A stretch of 64,000 bases of DNA from Aestuariirhabdus sp049985285 (GTDB lineage: Bacteria; Pseudomonadota; Gammaproteobacteria; Pseudomonadales; Aestuariirhabdaceae). Shown here one piece after another: positions 7,076 to 14,828 of the stretch. The first letter of the stretch is position 1. Every line of letters begins with the position of its first letter. A model generated the notes under the pieces. That model was not told where the DNA came from. It searched no databases and was given only the letters and a program-made list of their open reading frames with translations. The DNA is taken from NCBI RefSeq assembly GCF_049985285.1, contig NZ_JBNIEU010000003.1:62001-126000 (forward strand), given 5' to 3'. A program made the position numbers and the translations under genes.

Positions 7076-9772
7076 TCAGGCGGGTGGTTTTAAGGGCATG
7101 CGCATTTCGACCATGCCATCTTCCAGCATAAACTTCACTTTAAAACCGAGTTTTCGTGATAGCTCGATCATGCCTCGGTTCTCGGGCATGGTGTAGCCCA
7201 TGATCTCGTCTATCTGCTGTTGTTTGCAGTAACTGATCACCTTCTCCATCAGCATACGTCCCAATCCCTGGCCCTGGGTATTGGGCCTCAGGATGACAGC
7301 AAACTCCGCCTCGGTGCCGTCGGGGTCGACGTGGACACGTACAACGCCAAGCGTGGTATCGAGCTGGTTCTCCTGACGGGTGGCTATAAACGCCATCTCA
7401 CGGTCGTAGTCGATCTGGGTCAGGTGCGCCATATCTTCATGGGTCATCTCACCGACCTCGCCAAAGAATCGCTTGTAGCGGTCCTCTCGTGTCAGGCTAA
7501 GATCGAACGCCTTGTGGCTGGGCTCATCTTCGGGACGGATTGGTCGCAGTAAAACCGTGCTACCGTCGCGCAACTGACGGGTCTCTTCCAGCGCTTTGGG
7601 ATAGGGGCGTATCGCCATACGCTGGGCAGGATTTTCAGGTGTAGGTTGCAGGGTGATAGTCGCATCGAGCACCACGATATCGCTGCCGCTTACCAACGCC
7701 GGGTTCAGGTCGAGTTCAACTATTTCCGGGCAGTCGGTGATCAGGTGAGACACCTGTGTGAGCAGAATTCCGAGTGCGGTGCGATCAAGTCCTTCGGGGA
7801 AGCGGCGGTCCTTGATCTTGTTGTCTGCCAGCGCCTGGATGACCAGATAGCGAGCCAGTGCCATATTCAGCGGCGGCAGGGCGACGGCGGCATCCCGGGT
7901 GACGTTCCAGTCAGAGCCTCCCTCTCCCAACAGAATAACAGGCCCAAACACCGGGTCCGTCTGAACTGCGATGCGAATCTCCTGGGCACCGGCTCGTTGC
8001 GCCATCGGTTGCAGCACCAGGCCATCGACCTGCGCGTCGGGGTAAGCGCTTGCTACCCGTATTAGCATCGCCTCGGCGGCGGTTAACACCTCGGAAGTGG
8101 AGTTGAGGTTGAGAACCACGCCGCCCACCTCGGACTTGTAACGGATATCTTCGCACAGCAACTTAATAGCGACAGGGAACTTTAACTGTTTGGCAAGGCT
8201 GGCTGCCTGCTGGGGATCCTCAGCGATCAGGGTCGGGATACTCTGTATGCCGTAGGCAGACAGTACCGGCCCTGCCTCGTGGGTTTCCAGTTGCATGTTG
8301 TTTTGTTTCAGGGCTTCCGCGATGACGTTGTGGGCCGTGGCGGTATCGCTCAGCACGTTTTCCGGGACCGATTCGGGGGTCTCCAGCAGCAATTTTTGGT
8401 TGCGCCGGTATTCCACCATGTGCATAAATGCGCCGACGGCGCCTGCAGGGGTGCGGAACGTAGGGATGTCGGCTTTGGCAAATAGTTTGCGGGCTTCCTG
8501 AACCGTCTCCTCTCCGGTCCAGTTGGTGAAAATATTCGGGCATCGACGAGGCTTGCAAGTGCTGAGTGTTTCGATAACCGCGGTGGCGAACTCTGTAGCC
8601 GGTGCGGCGGCAGCGGGTGCGTGCATCAGCAGTATCGCATCGGCTTCGTTGGCATCGAGTAGCAGCTTAAGGACATCACTGTAGCGCTTCGGGGGAGCAT
8701 CTCCGAGGAGGTCGATGGGATTGCCTGGAACCCATCCTGGCGGCATGATCTGTTGCAGCTTATCGTGCAGTTCGTCGCTTAACTCGGCTAGCCTGCCCTG
8801 GCGCTCGATCAGGGTGTCGATGGCCATCACGGCGGGCCCGCCGCCGTTGGTAATGATGGCAAGTTTCTCCCCCTTGAGGGGTTTATCGTGAGCCAGCGTT
8901 TCTACCGCGGCAAATAGCTCATGCAGGTCTTTGACTCGCAACATCCCCGAGCGGCGTATCGCCGCATCGTATACAGCGTCGGATCCTGAAATGCCCCCGG
9001 TGTGCAGGTGAGTAGCGATTGCCCCTTCGAGTGTGCGCCCGGCTTTGAAGACCAGTACGGGCTTGTTACGCGATGCGGCCCTGGCTGCCGACATGAAACT
9101 GCGACGGTGTTGAATGGAGTCGATACAGAGCAGTATTGCTCGTGTGTGGGTGTCACGGCAGAGGTAGTCGATCAGCTCTCCGAAGTCGACATCACTGGCA
9201 TCGCCAAGGGAGATAAAATTGGAAAATCCTATGCCCTTGGGCTTGGCCCAGTCCAGAATCGTGGTACAGATCGCGGCAGATTGGGAGATCAGTGCAATTT
9301 TCCCCGGCAGCGCTGGGGTATGGGAAAAGCTGGCGTTGAGGCCAATAGAGGGGATGATCATGCCGAGGCTATTGGGCCCGAGTATGCGCACTTTGTGGCG
9401 CTGGGCGGCTTCCAGCATCGCATCCTTGATGGTTTGTCCATCATCGTTCATGCGGTTCGACAGGCCCGCTGCGAGGACGATGGCGCTGCGGGTCCCCTTA
9501 ACGCCTAGCTGCTCAATAATCTCTGGAACCCTGCGGGCGCTGGTACACAGTATCGCCAAGTCGGGGGTCGCGGGCAGTGCATCAATGGAGGGGTAGGCCA
9601 GCACGCCTCCGACCGCTTCATATTTGGGCGATACCGGCATAATCGGTCCGGAAAAGCCGCCCTGCAAAAGATTGCGCATGATGACGTAGCCGGCGCGCTT
9701 GGGGTTGTTGGATGCGCCGATGACGGTCACTGACTTGGGGCGCAGCAGCTGGGCGATATTCTTTTGGCTCAT
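7076..9772 (-). CDS. Pat/PatZ-type protein: ADP-forming acyl-CoA synthetase-like domains fused to a GNAT acetyltransferase
   Basis: This 898-residue protein has a CoA-binding Rossmann domain (about 10-130, with VTVIGASNNP), a succinyl-CoA ligase-like domain (about 140-450), an ATP-grasp domain (about 480-700) and a C-terminal GNAT domain (about 735-895) with the acetyl-CoA loop QGQGLGRML. This is the layout of YfiQ/PatZ, which acetylates lysines of metabolic enzymes such as acetyl-CoA synthetase. His257 in HLHTGG aligns with the histidine that is phosphorylated in true ADP-forming acyl-CoA synthetases. As I recall, the enterobacterial Pat enzymes studied lack it, so this protein may also have synthetase activity. 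It stands alone, convergent with the HDAC-like gene. Confidence 0.9.
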   Translation of the reverse strand: MSQKNIAQLLRPKSVTVIGASNNPKRAGYVIMRNLLQGGFSGPIMPVSPKYEAVGGVLAYPSIDALPATPDLAILCTSARRVPEIIEQLGVKGTRSAIVLAAGLSNRMNDDGQTIKDAMLEAAQRHKVRILGPNSLGMIIPSIGLNASFSHTPALPGKIALISQSAAICTTILDWAKPKGIGFSNFISLGDASDVDFGELIDYLCRDTHTRAILLCIDSIQHRRSFMSAARAASRNKPVLVFKAGRTLEGAIATHLHTGGISGSDAVYDAAIRRSGMLRVKDLHELFAAVETLAHDKPLKGEKLAIITNGGGPAVMAIDTLIERQGRLAELSDELHDKLQQIMPPGWVPGNPIDLLGDAPPKRYSDVLKLLLDANEADAILLMHAPAAAAPATEFATAVIETLSTCKPRRCPNIFTNWTGEETVQEARKLFAKADIPTFRTPAGAVGAFMHMVEYRRNQKLLLETPESVPENVLSDTATAHNVIAEALKQNNMQLETHEAGPVLSAYGIQSIPTLIAEDPQQAASLAKQLKFPVAIKLLCEDIRYKSEVGGVVLNLNSTSEVLTAAEAMLIRVASAYPDAQVDGLVLQPMAQRAGAQEIRIAVQTDPVFGPVILLGEGGSDWNVTRDAAVALPPLNMALARYLVIQALADNKIKDRRFPEGLDRTALGILLTQVSHLITDCPEIVELDLNPALVSGSDIVVLDATITLQPTPENPAQRMAIRPYPKALEETRQLRDGSTVLLRPIRPEDEPSHKAFDLSLTREDRYKRFFGEVGEMTHEDMAHLTQIDYDREMAFIATRQENQLDTTLGVVRVHVDPDGTEAEFAVILRPNTQGQGLGRMLMEKVISYCKQQQIDEIMGYTMPENRGMIELSRKLGFKVKFMLEDGMVEMRMPLKPPA

Positions 9773-9985
9773 GGGGCGGTGCCTGTGTTATCCATCGTTG
9801 GCAGTACAATAATCCGTTAGGGATACAAAACCTTAAGTTAGCGCAATAAAAGCAACGATTCCTCCTCTTTCGTGCACAGGGTCTTTATTAATAACGGTGG
9901 CATCACAGAATGTGCTCCGGGTAGAGCCCGGATGAAACCGTCAGTGGCACGTGTCGCTATATGTCGCTGCGAAAAAGCGTACTCG

Positions 9986-10165
9986 TCATCGATCTGTAGG
10001 TCCTGTACATAAGCCGCTCTACGCCGTCCATGGCACCGCGGCATATGACTGACAGGGATGTCAGGAAGTTCGATTATGCAGGAGCGATCATCGACCCGTA
10101 CGTCCTGTACATAAGCCGCTCCCTGCCGTCCATGGCACCGCGGCATACCGTACGTCCTGTACATA
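9986..10165. repeat. Intergenic direct repeat, two 60-bp copies plus a truncated third
   Basis: Copy 1 (9986-10045) and copy 2 (10088-10147) match at 54 of 60 positions; both contain TCCTGTACATAAGCCGCT and GCCGTCCATGGCACCGCGGC. A third, truncated copy (10148-10165) repeats CCGTACGTCCTGTACATA and then runs into the dctM terminator. Copies are 102 bp apart start to start, separated by a 42-bp spacer. The 9773-10164 gap also holds a hairpin-like CTCCGGGTAGAGCCCGGA at about 9914-9931. A 108-codon minus-strand frame crosses the block, but its internal repetition comes from the DNA repeat and I do not call it a gene. This looks like a dispersed, non-coding intergenic element. Confidence 0.85.
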
Positions 10166-10190
10166 AAAAAGGCGACTCCGGGGAGTCGCC
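10165..10190 (-). terminator. Terminator of the dctPQM operon
   Basis: Read on the minus strand, GGCGACTCC and GGAGTCGCC (10182-10190 and 10171-10179) form a 9-bp stem followed by TTTTTT, 23 bp after the dctM stop. Confidence 0.88.
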
Positions 10191-10212
10191 TTGGTACTGC
10201 ATAAGCCTGAGA

Positions 10213-11610
10213 TCAGTAGCCTTTAAGCTTGTCGATATACTCCGGCAGGAACAGCGAAATCTCCGGAATATAGGTGATCAGGATCAGGAACATTAGCAGT
10301 AGGCTTAGCCAGGGCAGGCAAGCCTTGATAACCCAACCCATGCTGCGACCGGTGATTCCGGCCGTCACAAACAGATTGAGTCCGACCGGCGGTGTAAGCA
10401 TCCCGATCTCCATATTCACCACCATGATAATGCCCAGGTGGATGGGGTCGATACCCAGCTGCATGGCGATCGGAAACAGGATCGGCGCCATGATCAGCAA
10501 AATGGCAGAGGGCTCCATAAAGTTACCCGCCATCAGTAGCAGCAAGTTAACAACGATCAGGAAGCCCCAGGCAGGCAGGCCCCAGTGCACGATGGTCTCT
10601 GCAATGGCATGGGGAATACGCTCGGTAGTGAGTACGTGTGCAAACAGCATCGCGTTGGCGATGATGAACAGCAGCATCAAGCTGACCTTGGCGGCGTCCA
10701 TGACGACGCGGTTGACCTCTTTATCAAACACCGAACGGGGTAGGGCGATTGTCACTGCGACCGCGTTGCGAACAAACGAGGAGACAGCGTTTTCGCCGTC
10801 GTTTCTCCATGCAGTGTTTTTAAGTGGTCCCATATCGCGGTATCCCAGCACCGAAACCAGAAAGGCATAAAGTGCCGCAACCGCAGCCGCCTCGGTAGGG
10901 CTGGCGATACCACCATAGATGGAGCCCAGTACGATAACGATCAGCATCAGGCCTCCCATAGCGATGGCACCCGACTTGAACAGTTTTCTGAAGCCTGGGA
11001 AGGGTTGGGAGGGGAGTCCTTTGATACGCGCCACGATGTAGATCGCGATCATCAGGATTCCACCCATCATCAGGCCGGGAATCAGGCCTGCCATAAACAT
11101 CCGCGCCGCCGAGACCTCGGTAGCAGCCGCGTACACCAGCATCACGATGGATGGTGGGATCAGGATCCCAAGGGTGCCTGCGTTGGCAATAACGCCCGCT
11201 GCGAATGACTCGGGATAACCCGCACGCACCATACCCGCGATAACGATGGTACCGATTGCTGCTACGGTTGCGGGCGAGGAGCCCGATACGGCCGCGAACA
11301 ACATACAGGCCATAACCGATGCCATGGCGAGGCCGCCACGAATATGTCCGACCGAATCAATGGCAAAATCGATCAGGCGCTTGGCGACGCCACCGGTTGA
11401 TAAAAAAGCGGAAGAGAGAATAAAAAACGGTATCGCCAGCAGAGTGTAATGCTCGGAGGTGGCTTCGAACAATTTTAAAGAAATTGACGCCAGCGAATCG
11501 TTAGAAAACATCAGGATTGTTGCCACGCTGGAAAGGCCCAGCGCGATAGCAATCGGCATGCCCAGCAGCATAAATGCAAAGAGCATGATAAATAGGGCGG
11601 CTGTGGTCAT
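10213..11610 (-). CDS. dctM: TRAP transporter large permease, DctM type
   Basis: The 12-plus-helix membrane subunit of a tripartite ATP-independent periplasmic transporter, driving sodium- or proton-coupled uptake of an organic acid. The 465 residues are nearly all hydrophobic helices, with the family's GIPIA-like N-terminus (MPIAIALGLSS) and a C-terminal NLFVTAGITG segment. A longer hydrophilic loop (about residues 265-300) is present. The start is preceded by GGAGAAG and lies 3 bp after the dctQ stop. The substrate is probably a C4-dicarboxylate, given the sigma-54 promoter of the operon, but this is inferred. Confidence 0.95.
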   Translation of the reverse strand: MTTAALFIMLFAFMLLGMPIAIALGLSSVATILMFSNDSLASISLKLFEATSEHYTLLAIPFFILSSAFLSTGGVAKRLIDFAIDSVGHIRGGLAMASVMACMLFAAVSGSSPATVAAIGTIVIAGMVRAGYPESFAAGVIANAGTLGILIPPSIVMLVYAAATEVSAARMFMAGLIPGLMMGGILMIAIYIVARIKGLPSQPFPGFRKLFKSGAIAMGGLMLIVIVLGSIYGGIASPTEAAAVAALYAFLVSVLGYRDMGPLKNTAWRNDGENAVSSFVRNAVAVTIALPRSVFDKEVNRVVMDAAKVSLMLLFIIANAMLFAHVLTTERIPHAIAETIVHWGLPAWGFLIVVNLLLLMAGNFMEPSAILLIMAPILFPIAMQLGIDPIHLGIIMVVNMEIGMLTPPVGLNLFVTAGITGRSMGWVIKACLPWLSLLLMFLILITYIPEISLFLPEYIDKLKGY

Positions 11611-11613
11611 GGG

Positions 11614-12195
11614 CTACTTCTCCCCCGGCGCAGTCGAATTATGTGGGTGTGCGTTCGTGTCGTTCGCTTCAGCAGCAAGCTCTTCGGCCAGATGCATGCT
11701 CTCTTTAGCTTCATCGGCGAGCTTGAAACCTTCTGCCTGGCCGGTGATGAGATTCCATAACAGGAGCACGAAACGTATGGATAGTAGGACAAAGCCGATG
11801 AACAGTATGCTGGTAGGAATCCACTTGGGAATAGGCACATCTTCCAGCTCAATACCGATCATATGGAGCTTGGATAGATAGACCCAACCCCCGTAAAGAA
11901 AGAGGCCGCAGTAGAACAGGCACAATAGTACCGCTACGATGGCAGCCAGGCGGCGCGGTTTTTCTGGAAGCAGTTTCACGAAAGCATCAACGCCTATGTG
12001 CGCGCCCACTTTAATACCGTAGGAAACTCCAAACAGTACAAACCAGGCAGACATCAGCAGGGTAATCTCCTGCGCCCAGTGTATCCCGGTGTTAAAGCCA
12101 AAGCGTAAAACCACTTCGACAAACACGAGCAGGGTCATTCCAACCAGAAGAAAGCGAAGGAAACCCTCTTCCAGGCTGTTAATGATATCCCTCAT
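11614..12195 (-). CDS. dctQ: TRAP transporter small permease, DctQ type
   Basis: The four-helix small membrane subunit that pairs with DctM. At 193 residues it has helices near residues 12-32, 45-65, 85-108 and 128-150, and the family's WAQEITLLMSAWFVLFG segment after helix one. The C-terminal 40 residues are hydrophilic and acidic/Ala-rich, longer than in many DctQ proteins. An AGAGG sequence precedes the ATG. It follows dctP after a 162-bp gap with a terminator-like hairpin, so PQ and M are probably made at lower levels than P. Confidence 0.93.
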   Translation of the reverse strand: MRDIINSLEEGFLRFLLVGMTLLVFVEVVLRFGFNTGIHWAQEITLLMSAWFVLFGVSYGIKVGAHIGVDAFVKLLPEKPRRLAAIVAVLLCLFYCGLFLYGGWVYLSKLHMIGIELEDVPIPKWIPTSILFIGFVLLSIRFVLLLWNLITGQAEGFKLADEAKESMHLAEELAAEANDTNAHPHNSTAPGEK

Positions 12196-12307
12196 AATGG
12201 CCTCTCTTAATGTTCTTTAATTTGATCCACAGTGGACCTGGAATTACGTCGTACCCTTTATCGTAGACTGGATGGGTACAACACGACGAAATATCCAAAT
12301 ATCAGGT

Positions 12308-12336
12308 AAAAAAGCAGGGCGACTCATGCGCCCTGC
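12308..12336 (-). terminator. Hairpin with T tract between dctP and dctQ (attenuator-like)
   Basis: On the minus strand a perfect 8-bp stem (GCAGGGCG at 12314-12321 pairing with CGCCCTGC at 12329-12336) is followed by TTTTTT. It lies 22 bp after the dctP stop. Such a partial terminator would let most transcripts end after dctP, giving more binding protein than permease. Confidence 0.8.
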
Positions 12337-12357
12337 CAGGGTACTGCTTAGCGACGC

Positions 12358-13350
12358 TTACTTGTTGGAAGCAACAGCGGCGTCGATATTCTTCTGACCA
12401 ACCTCGTCAGCAAACTGAGCCCAAACCGGCTTCATCGCTTCAACCCACTGACCGCGCTCTGCGTCGCTCAGTTCGATGATCTCAGAGCGGCCAGAATCGG
12501 CGATCGCTTTGCGGTCGGCATCGGCTTTCTGGGCGGCAATTGCATTACCGTGGGCGATGGACTCATCCAGTGCCTTTTTAACTTCAGCGCGGACATCGTC
12601 ATCCAGACCCATCCAGAACTCGGTAGAAGTTACGATCAGGTAGTCCAGTACACCGTGGTTAGACTCGGTGATGTAGGGCTGAACTTCGAAAAACTTCTTG
12701 GAGTAGATGTTGGACCAGGTGTTCTCCTGACCGTCGATCGCCTTGGTTTGCAGCAGGGTGAATACTTCGGAGAAAGGCTTCTTCAGGGGAACGCCCTCAA
12801 CCGCTTCAAACTGTGCCTGCAGTACGTCGGAGGTCATGATGCGGAACTTCTTGCCGGCCGCATCGGCGGGGACGCGCAGTGGATCGTTGGCGGACAGCTG
12901 CTTCATGCCGTTATGCAGGTATCCCAGACCGATCAGGCCCTTGTTTTTCATGGAACCCAGCATCTCCTGGCCGGTAGCACTGCTCTGGAAACGCTCAACA
13001 GCTTCCATATCCTTGAACAGGAACGGCAGGTCAAACAGCTGCAGGGACTTGGTGTACTTCTGGAACTTGGACAGTGAAGGCGCAGCCATCTGTACATCAC
13101 CCAGTAGCATCGCTTCGAGTACTTTGTTATCACCGAACAGCTGGGAGTTCGGGAATACCTTAACCTCTACCTTGCCAGCAAGGCGCTCGGCAACCAGGTC
13201 ACGGAATTTGATGGCCATTTGGCCTTTAGGCGTGTTTTCCGCCACAACGTGAGCGAACTTCAGTTCAATAGGAGCGGCCTGGGCCGTGGTAACGGCCGCC
13301 GCAGCGGCACAGATAGTCAGTGCTGTTAAAGATTTCTTGAAAAGGTTCAT
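12358..13350 (-). CDS. dctP: TRAP transporter substrate-binding protein, DctP type
   Basis: Periplasmic solute receptor of the TRAP system. It has a signal peptide (MNLFKKSLTALTICAAAAAV, cleavage near AQA-AP at about residue 26), the DctP-family start IELKFAHVVAENTPKGQMA, and the Arg-containing FRIMTSDVLQAQFEAVEGVP region that binds the carboxylate. The ATG is preceded by GTAGGAAG. It is first in the dctPQM operon and lies 96 bp below a sigma-54 promoter. The family is secure; a C4-dicarboxylate substrate is likely, but sugar acids or other organic acids remain possible. Confidence 0.95.
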   Translation of the reverse strand: MNLFKKSLTALTICAAAAAVTTAQAAPIELKFAHVVAENTPKGQMAIKFRDLVAERLAGKVEVKVFPNSQLFGDNKVLEAMLLGDVQMAAPSLSKFQKYTKSLQLFDLPFLFKDMEAVERFQSSATGQEMLGSMKNKGLIGLGYLHNGMKQLSANDPLRVPADAAGKKFRIMTSDVLQAQFEAVEGVPLKKPFSEVFTLLQTKAIDGQENTWSNIYSKKFFEVQPYITESNHGVLDYLIVTSTEFWMGLDDDVRAEVKKALDESIAHGNAIAAQKADADRKAIADSGRSEIIELSDAERGQWVEAMKPVWAQFADEVGQKNIDAAVASNK

Positions 13351-13445
13351 GCTTCCTACCCTGTCGAATAATGTGTTGGTTTTTATAGTTTGGTGAGGCG
13401 CTTTAATCGTCTCGTAGCATTAGTTACAACGCTGCCATAGTAAAA

Positions 13446-13460
13446 GCAAAGACAGTGCCA
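13446..13460 (-). promoter_or_regulatory. Sigma-54 (RpoN) promoter of dctPQM
   Basis: On the minus strand TGGCAC-TGTCT-TTGC matches the -24/-12 consensus at every conserved position (GG and GC correctly spaced). The -12 element is about 96 bp from the dctP start. Sigma-54 control by a DctB/DctD-like pair is the known pattern for dctA and dctPQM genes; no such regulator is encoded in this window. Confidence 0.85.
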
Positions 13461-13475
13461 CTTTTATGGTGTCGG

Positions 13476-13489
13476 TATAAGTACTTATA
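13476..13489. promoter_or_regulatory. Perfect 14-bp palindrome upstream of the sigma-54 promoter
   Basis: TATAAGTACTTATA is perfectly self-complementary and lies 15 bp upstream of the -24 element, between it and the two dyad repeats. It could bind a separate regulator or help DNA bending; no regulator is assigned. Confidence 0.4.
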
Positions 13490-13536
13490 AAACAGCGGGA
13501 TACGCCCAGCCTTAGACTTTGGTGTAATGGTTGTTT

Positions 13537-13587
13537 GGGGTAGAAATCCACCCATTTGGCGCGTTTTTAGGGGTCGGTATTCACCCA
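13537..13587 (-). promoter_or_regulatory. Two dyad upstream activator-like sites for dctPQM
   Basis: GGGGTAGAAATCCACCCA (13537-13554) and GGGGTCGGTATTCACCCA (13570-13587) agree at 14 of 18 positions, and the ends of each are complementary. Their starts are 33 bp apart, about three helical turns, so they lie on one DNA face. They sit roughly 110 and 145 bp upstream of the expected start of transcription, the usual place for enhancer-binding proteins such as DctD. This accounts for the otherwise empty 13351-13821 gap. Confidence 0.6.
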
Positions 13588-13821
13588 AATTAGCGGGATC
13601 TTTGGTTGATCGAAGTCAGTTTGTATTCAGGGCCAGGGAATTTAGGCGCTAGACCCCTACGTTTTGCCCGTCGTGGAGGTGGGGTTTGTTGGTGTGGGGC
13701 GTTGCAAGGAGGAATGTACAAATCTGACCCATCCCCAGAAGGGAGGGCGATTGGGTACATTGGCCACACCAGGGTTTATAATGCAGACCATCGATTTTAT
13801 ATAAGAGTAGGGGGAAGGGAG

Positions 13822-14283
13822 ATGGGAATTCTGTTGGCGCTGCATCTGTTGGCCGCTGTGATCTGGGTTGGGGGGATGTTTTTCGCCTATATAGTGTTGC
13901 GCCCGGTTGTAGCAGATGAGCTGGAGCCTCCCGCAAGGCTGCGCGTCTGGCGGGGCGTGTTCAGTCGTTTTTTTCGGTGGGTATGGGGAGCGCTAGCGGT
14001 GTTGTGGGTCAGCGGGTTGGCAATGGTGTTCGGGGTGTTTGGATCCTTTGCCTATGTCGGCCACCATGTCCACCTGATGGTTGCGCTCGCGGTCGCCATG
14101 ACGCTGGTGTTTGCGGGGCTTTACCTGCGCTCCTGGCCCGCTTTGACGACTGCGGTGGATGCACAGGCATGGCCGCAAGCCGGTGCGGCCCTGAACGGCA
14201 TTCGCCGGCTGGTTGCAGTAAACCTGGTGTTGGGGTTGACGGTCACGGCCGTCGCGTCCGGAGGGCGCTACCTGATGCAGTAG
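13822..14283 (+). CDS. CopD family membrane protein
   Basis: A 153-residue integral membrane protein with four predicted helices, starting GILLALHLLAAVIWVGGMFF. The histidine-containing first helix and the HHVHLMVALAVAMTLVF third helix resemble the CopD/YnaM-like family, which includes putative copper uptake or haem-associated membrane proteins. I chose the ATG at 13822 after GGGGGAAGGGAG; the frame continues upstream to 13606 but would add a non-hydrophobic stretch. It stands alone, and a bidirectional terminator follows. Its function is not established. Confidence 0.75.
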   Translation: MGILLALHLLAAVIWVGGMFFAYIVLRPVVADELEPPARLRVWRGVFSRFFRWVWGALAVLWVSGLAMVFGVFGSFAYVGHHVHLMVALAVAMTLVFAGLYLRSWPALTTAVDAQAWPQAGAALNGIRRLVAVNLVLGLTVTAVASGGRYLMQ

Positions 14284-14300
14284 AGGTGTTCGCTTGAAAT

Positions 14301-14330
14301 AAAAAAGGCGAGCCGTGGCTCGCCTTTTTT
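14301..14330. terminator. Bidirectional terminator
   Basis: AAAAAAGGCGAGCC and GGCTCGCCTTTTTT are fully complementary around a GT centre. The structure can end the CopD-like gene on the plus strand and the convergent Lys/Ala-rich gene on the minus strand. Confidence 0.9.
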
Positions 14331-14359
14331 ATGAGGGGTAACCTCGCCCCGGTGTTCGT

Positions 14360-14722
14360 TTAGCGAACGCCGCGGGGAAGGGTGTCCCGGTTGGCCAATT
14401 TTTGCTTCCAAAGTTCCTTTGGAGTGAGGCCACCACCGGTGGTGGCGGTCTTGGCTTTTGCTTTTGCTTTGGGTTTGGCAGCTTTCGGGGCAGTAGCCTT
14501 TTTAGCAGCGGGTGCTTTTTTGGGTGCCGCATCGGTTTTTGCCGGCGCCGCACCACCGGATAGCTCTGCCGTCATATCGGCCAGATCGGACAAACGGACC
14601 GATTTGCCTCCGTCGACGCTGTACCAGCTGCCTTTCTGGTCGACTTGGGGGGCTTTACCATGTGCGCCTTCATAAGCCGCAACGAAGTCTGCAAGTACCT
14701 GTTCTTTATCAAGTTTGCTCAT
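14360..14722 (-). CDS. Small protein with Lys/Ala/Pro-rich tail, unknown function
   Basis: A 120-residue protein in two parts. Residues 1-55 form an ordered-looking domain (start SKLDKEQVLADFVAAYEGAH, then GSWYSVDGGKSVRLSDL). Residues 56-100 are almost only Ala, Lys and Pro in AAKKATAPKAAKPK-like runs, as in histone H1-like bacterial proteins. The C-terminus (LTPKELWKQKLANRDTLPRGVR) is conserved-looking. The basic tail suggests contact with nucleic acid, but nothing shows this directly. It is close to valS on the same strand, with a hairpin between them. Confidence 0.75.
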   Translation of the reverse strand: MSKLDKEQVLADFVAAYEGAHGKAPQVDQKGSWYSVDGGKSVRLSDLADMTAELSGGAAPAKTDAAPKKAPAAKKATAPKAAKPKAKAKAKTATTGGGLTPKELWKQKLANRDTLPRGVR

Positions 14723-14783
14723 AATCTGTCCTGAATCGTGTCGTTATTATCGGTGCTTAACGCATAGAGGTTAGGCGTTTAGG

Positions 14784-14815
14784 GAGGCGATGGCAACCGC
14801 AGGTTGCATCGCCTC
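14784..14815. terminator. Hairpin downstream of valS
   Basis: GAGGCGAT-G-GCAACC (14784-14798) pairs with GGTTGCATCGCCTC (14802-14815), leaving one bulged G and a GCA loop. It has no T tract on either strand, so it may be an mRNA 3' end stabiliser rather than a true terminator. Confidence 0.45.
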
Positions 14816-14828
14816 ACGCCAGTTCTGG

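Noticed and set aside
9838..10164. 108-codon minus-strand frame across the repeat block
   Set aside because: Its internal repetition (CHGR..AAYVQD) mirrors the DNA direct repeat, and it has no ribosome site; it reads as repeat DNA, not a gene.
13606..13821. Upstream extension of the CopD-like gene
   Set aside because: The added 72 residues are not hydrophobic or family-like, while a good ribosome site precedes the ATG at 13822.
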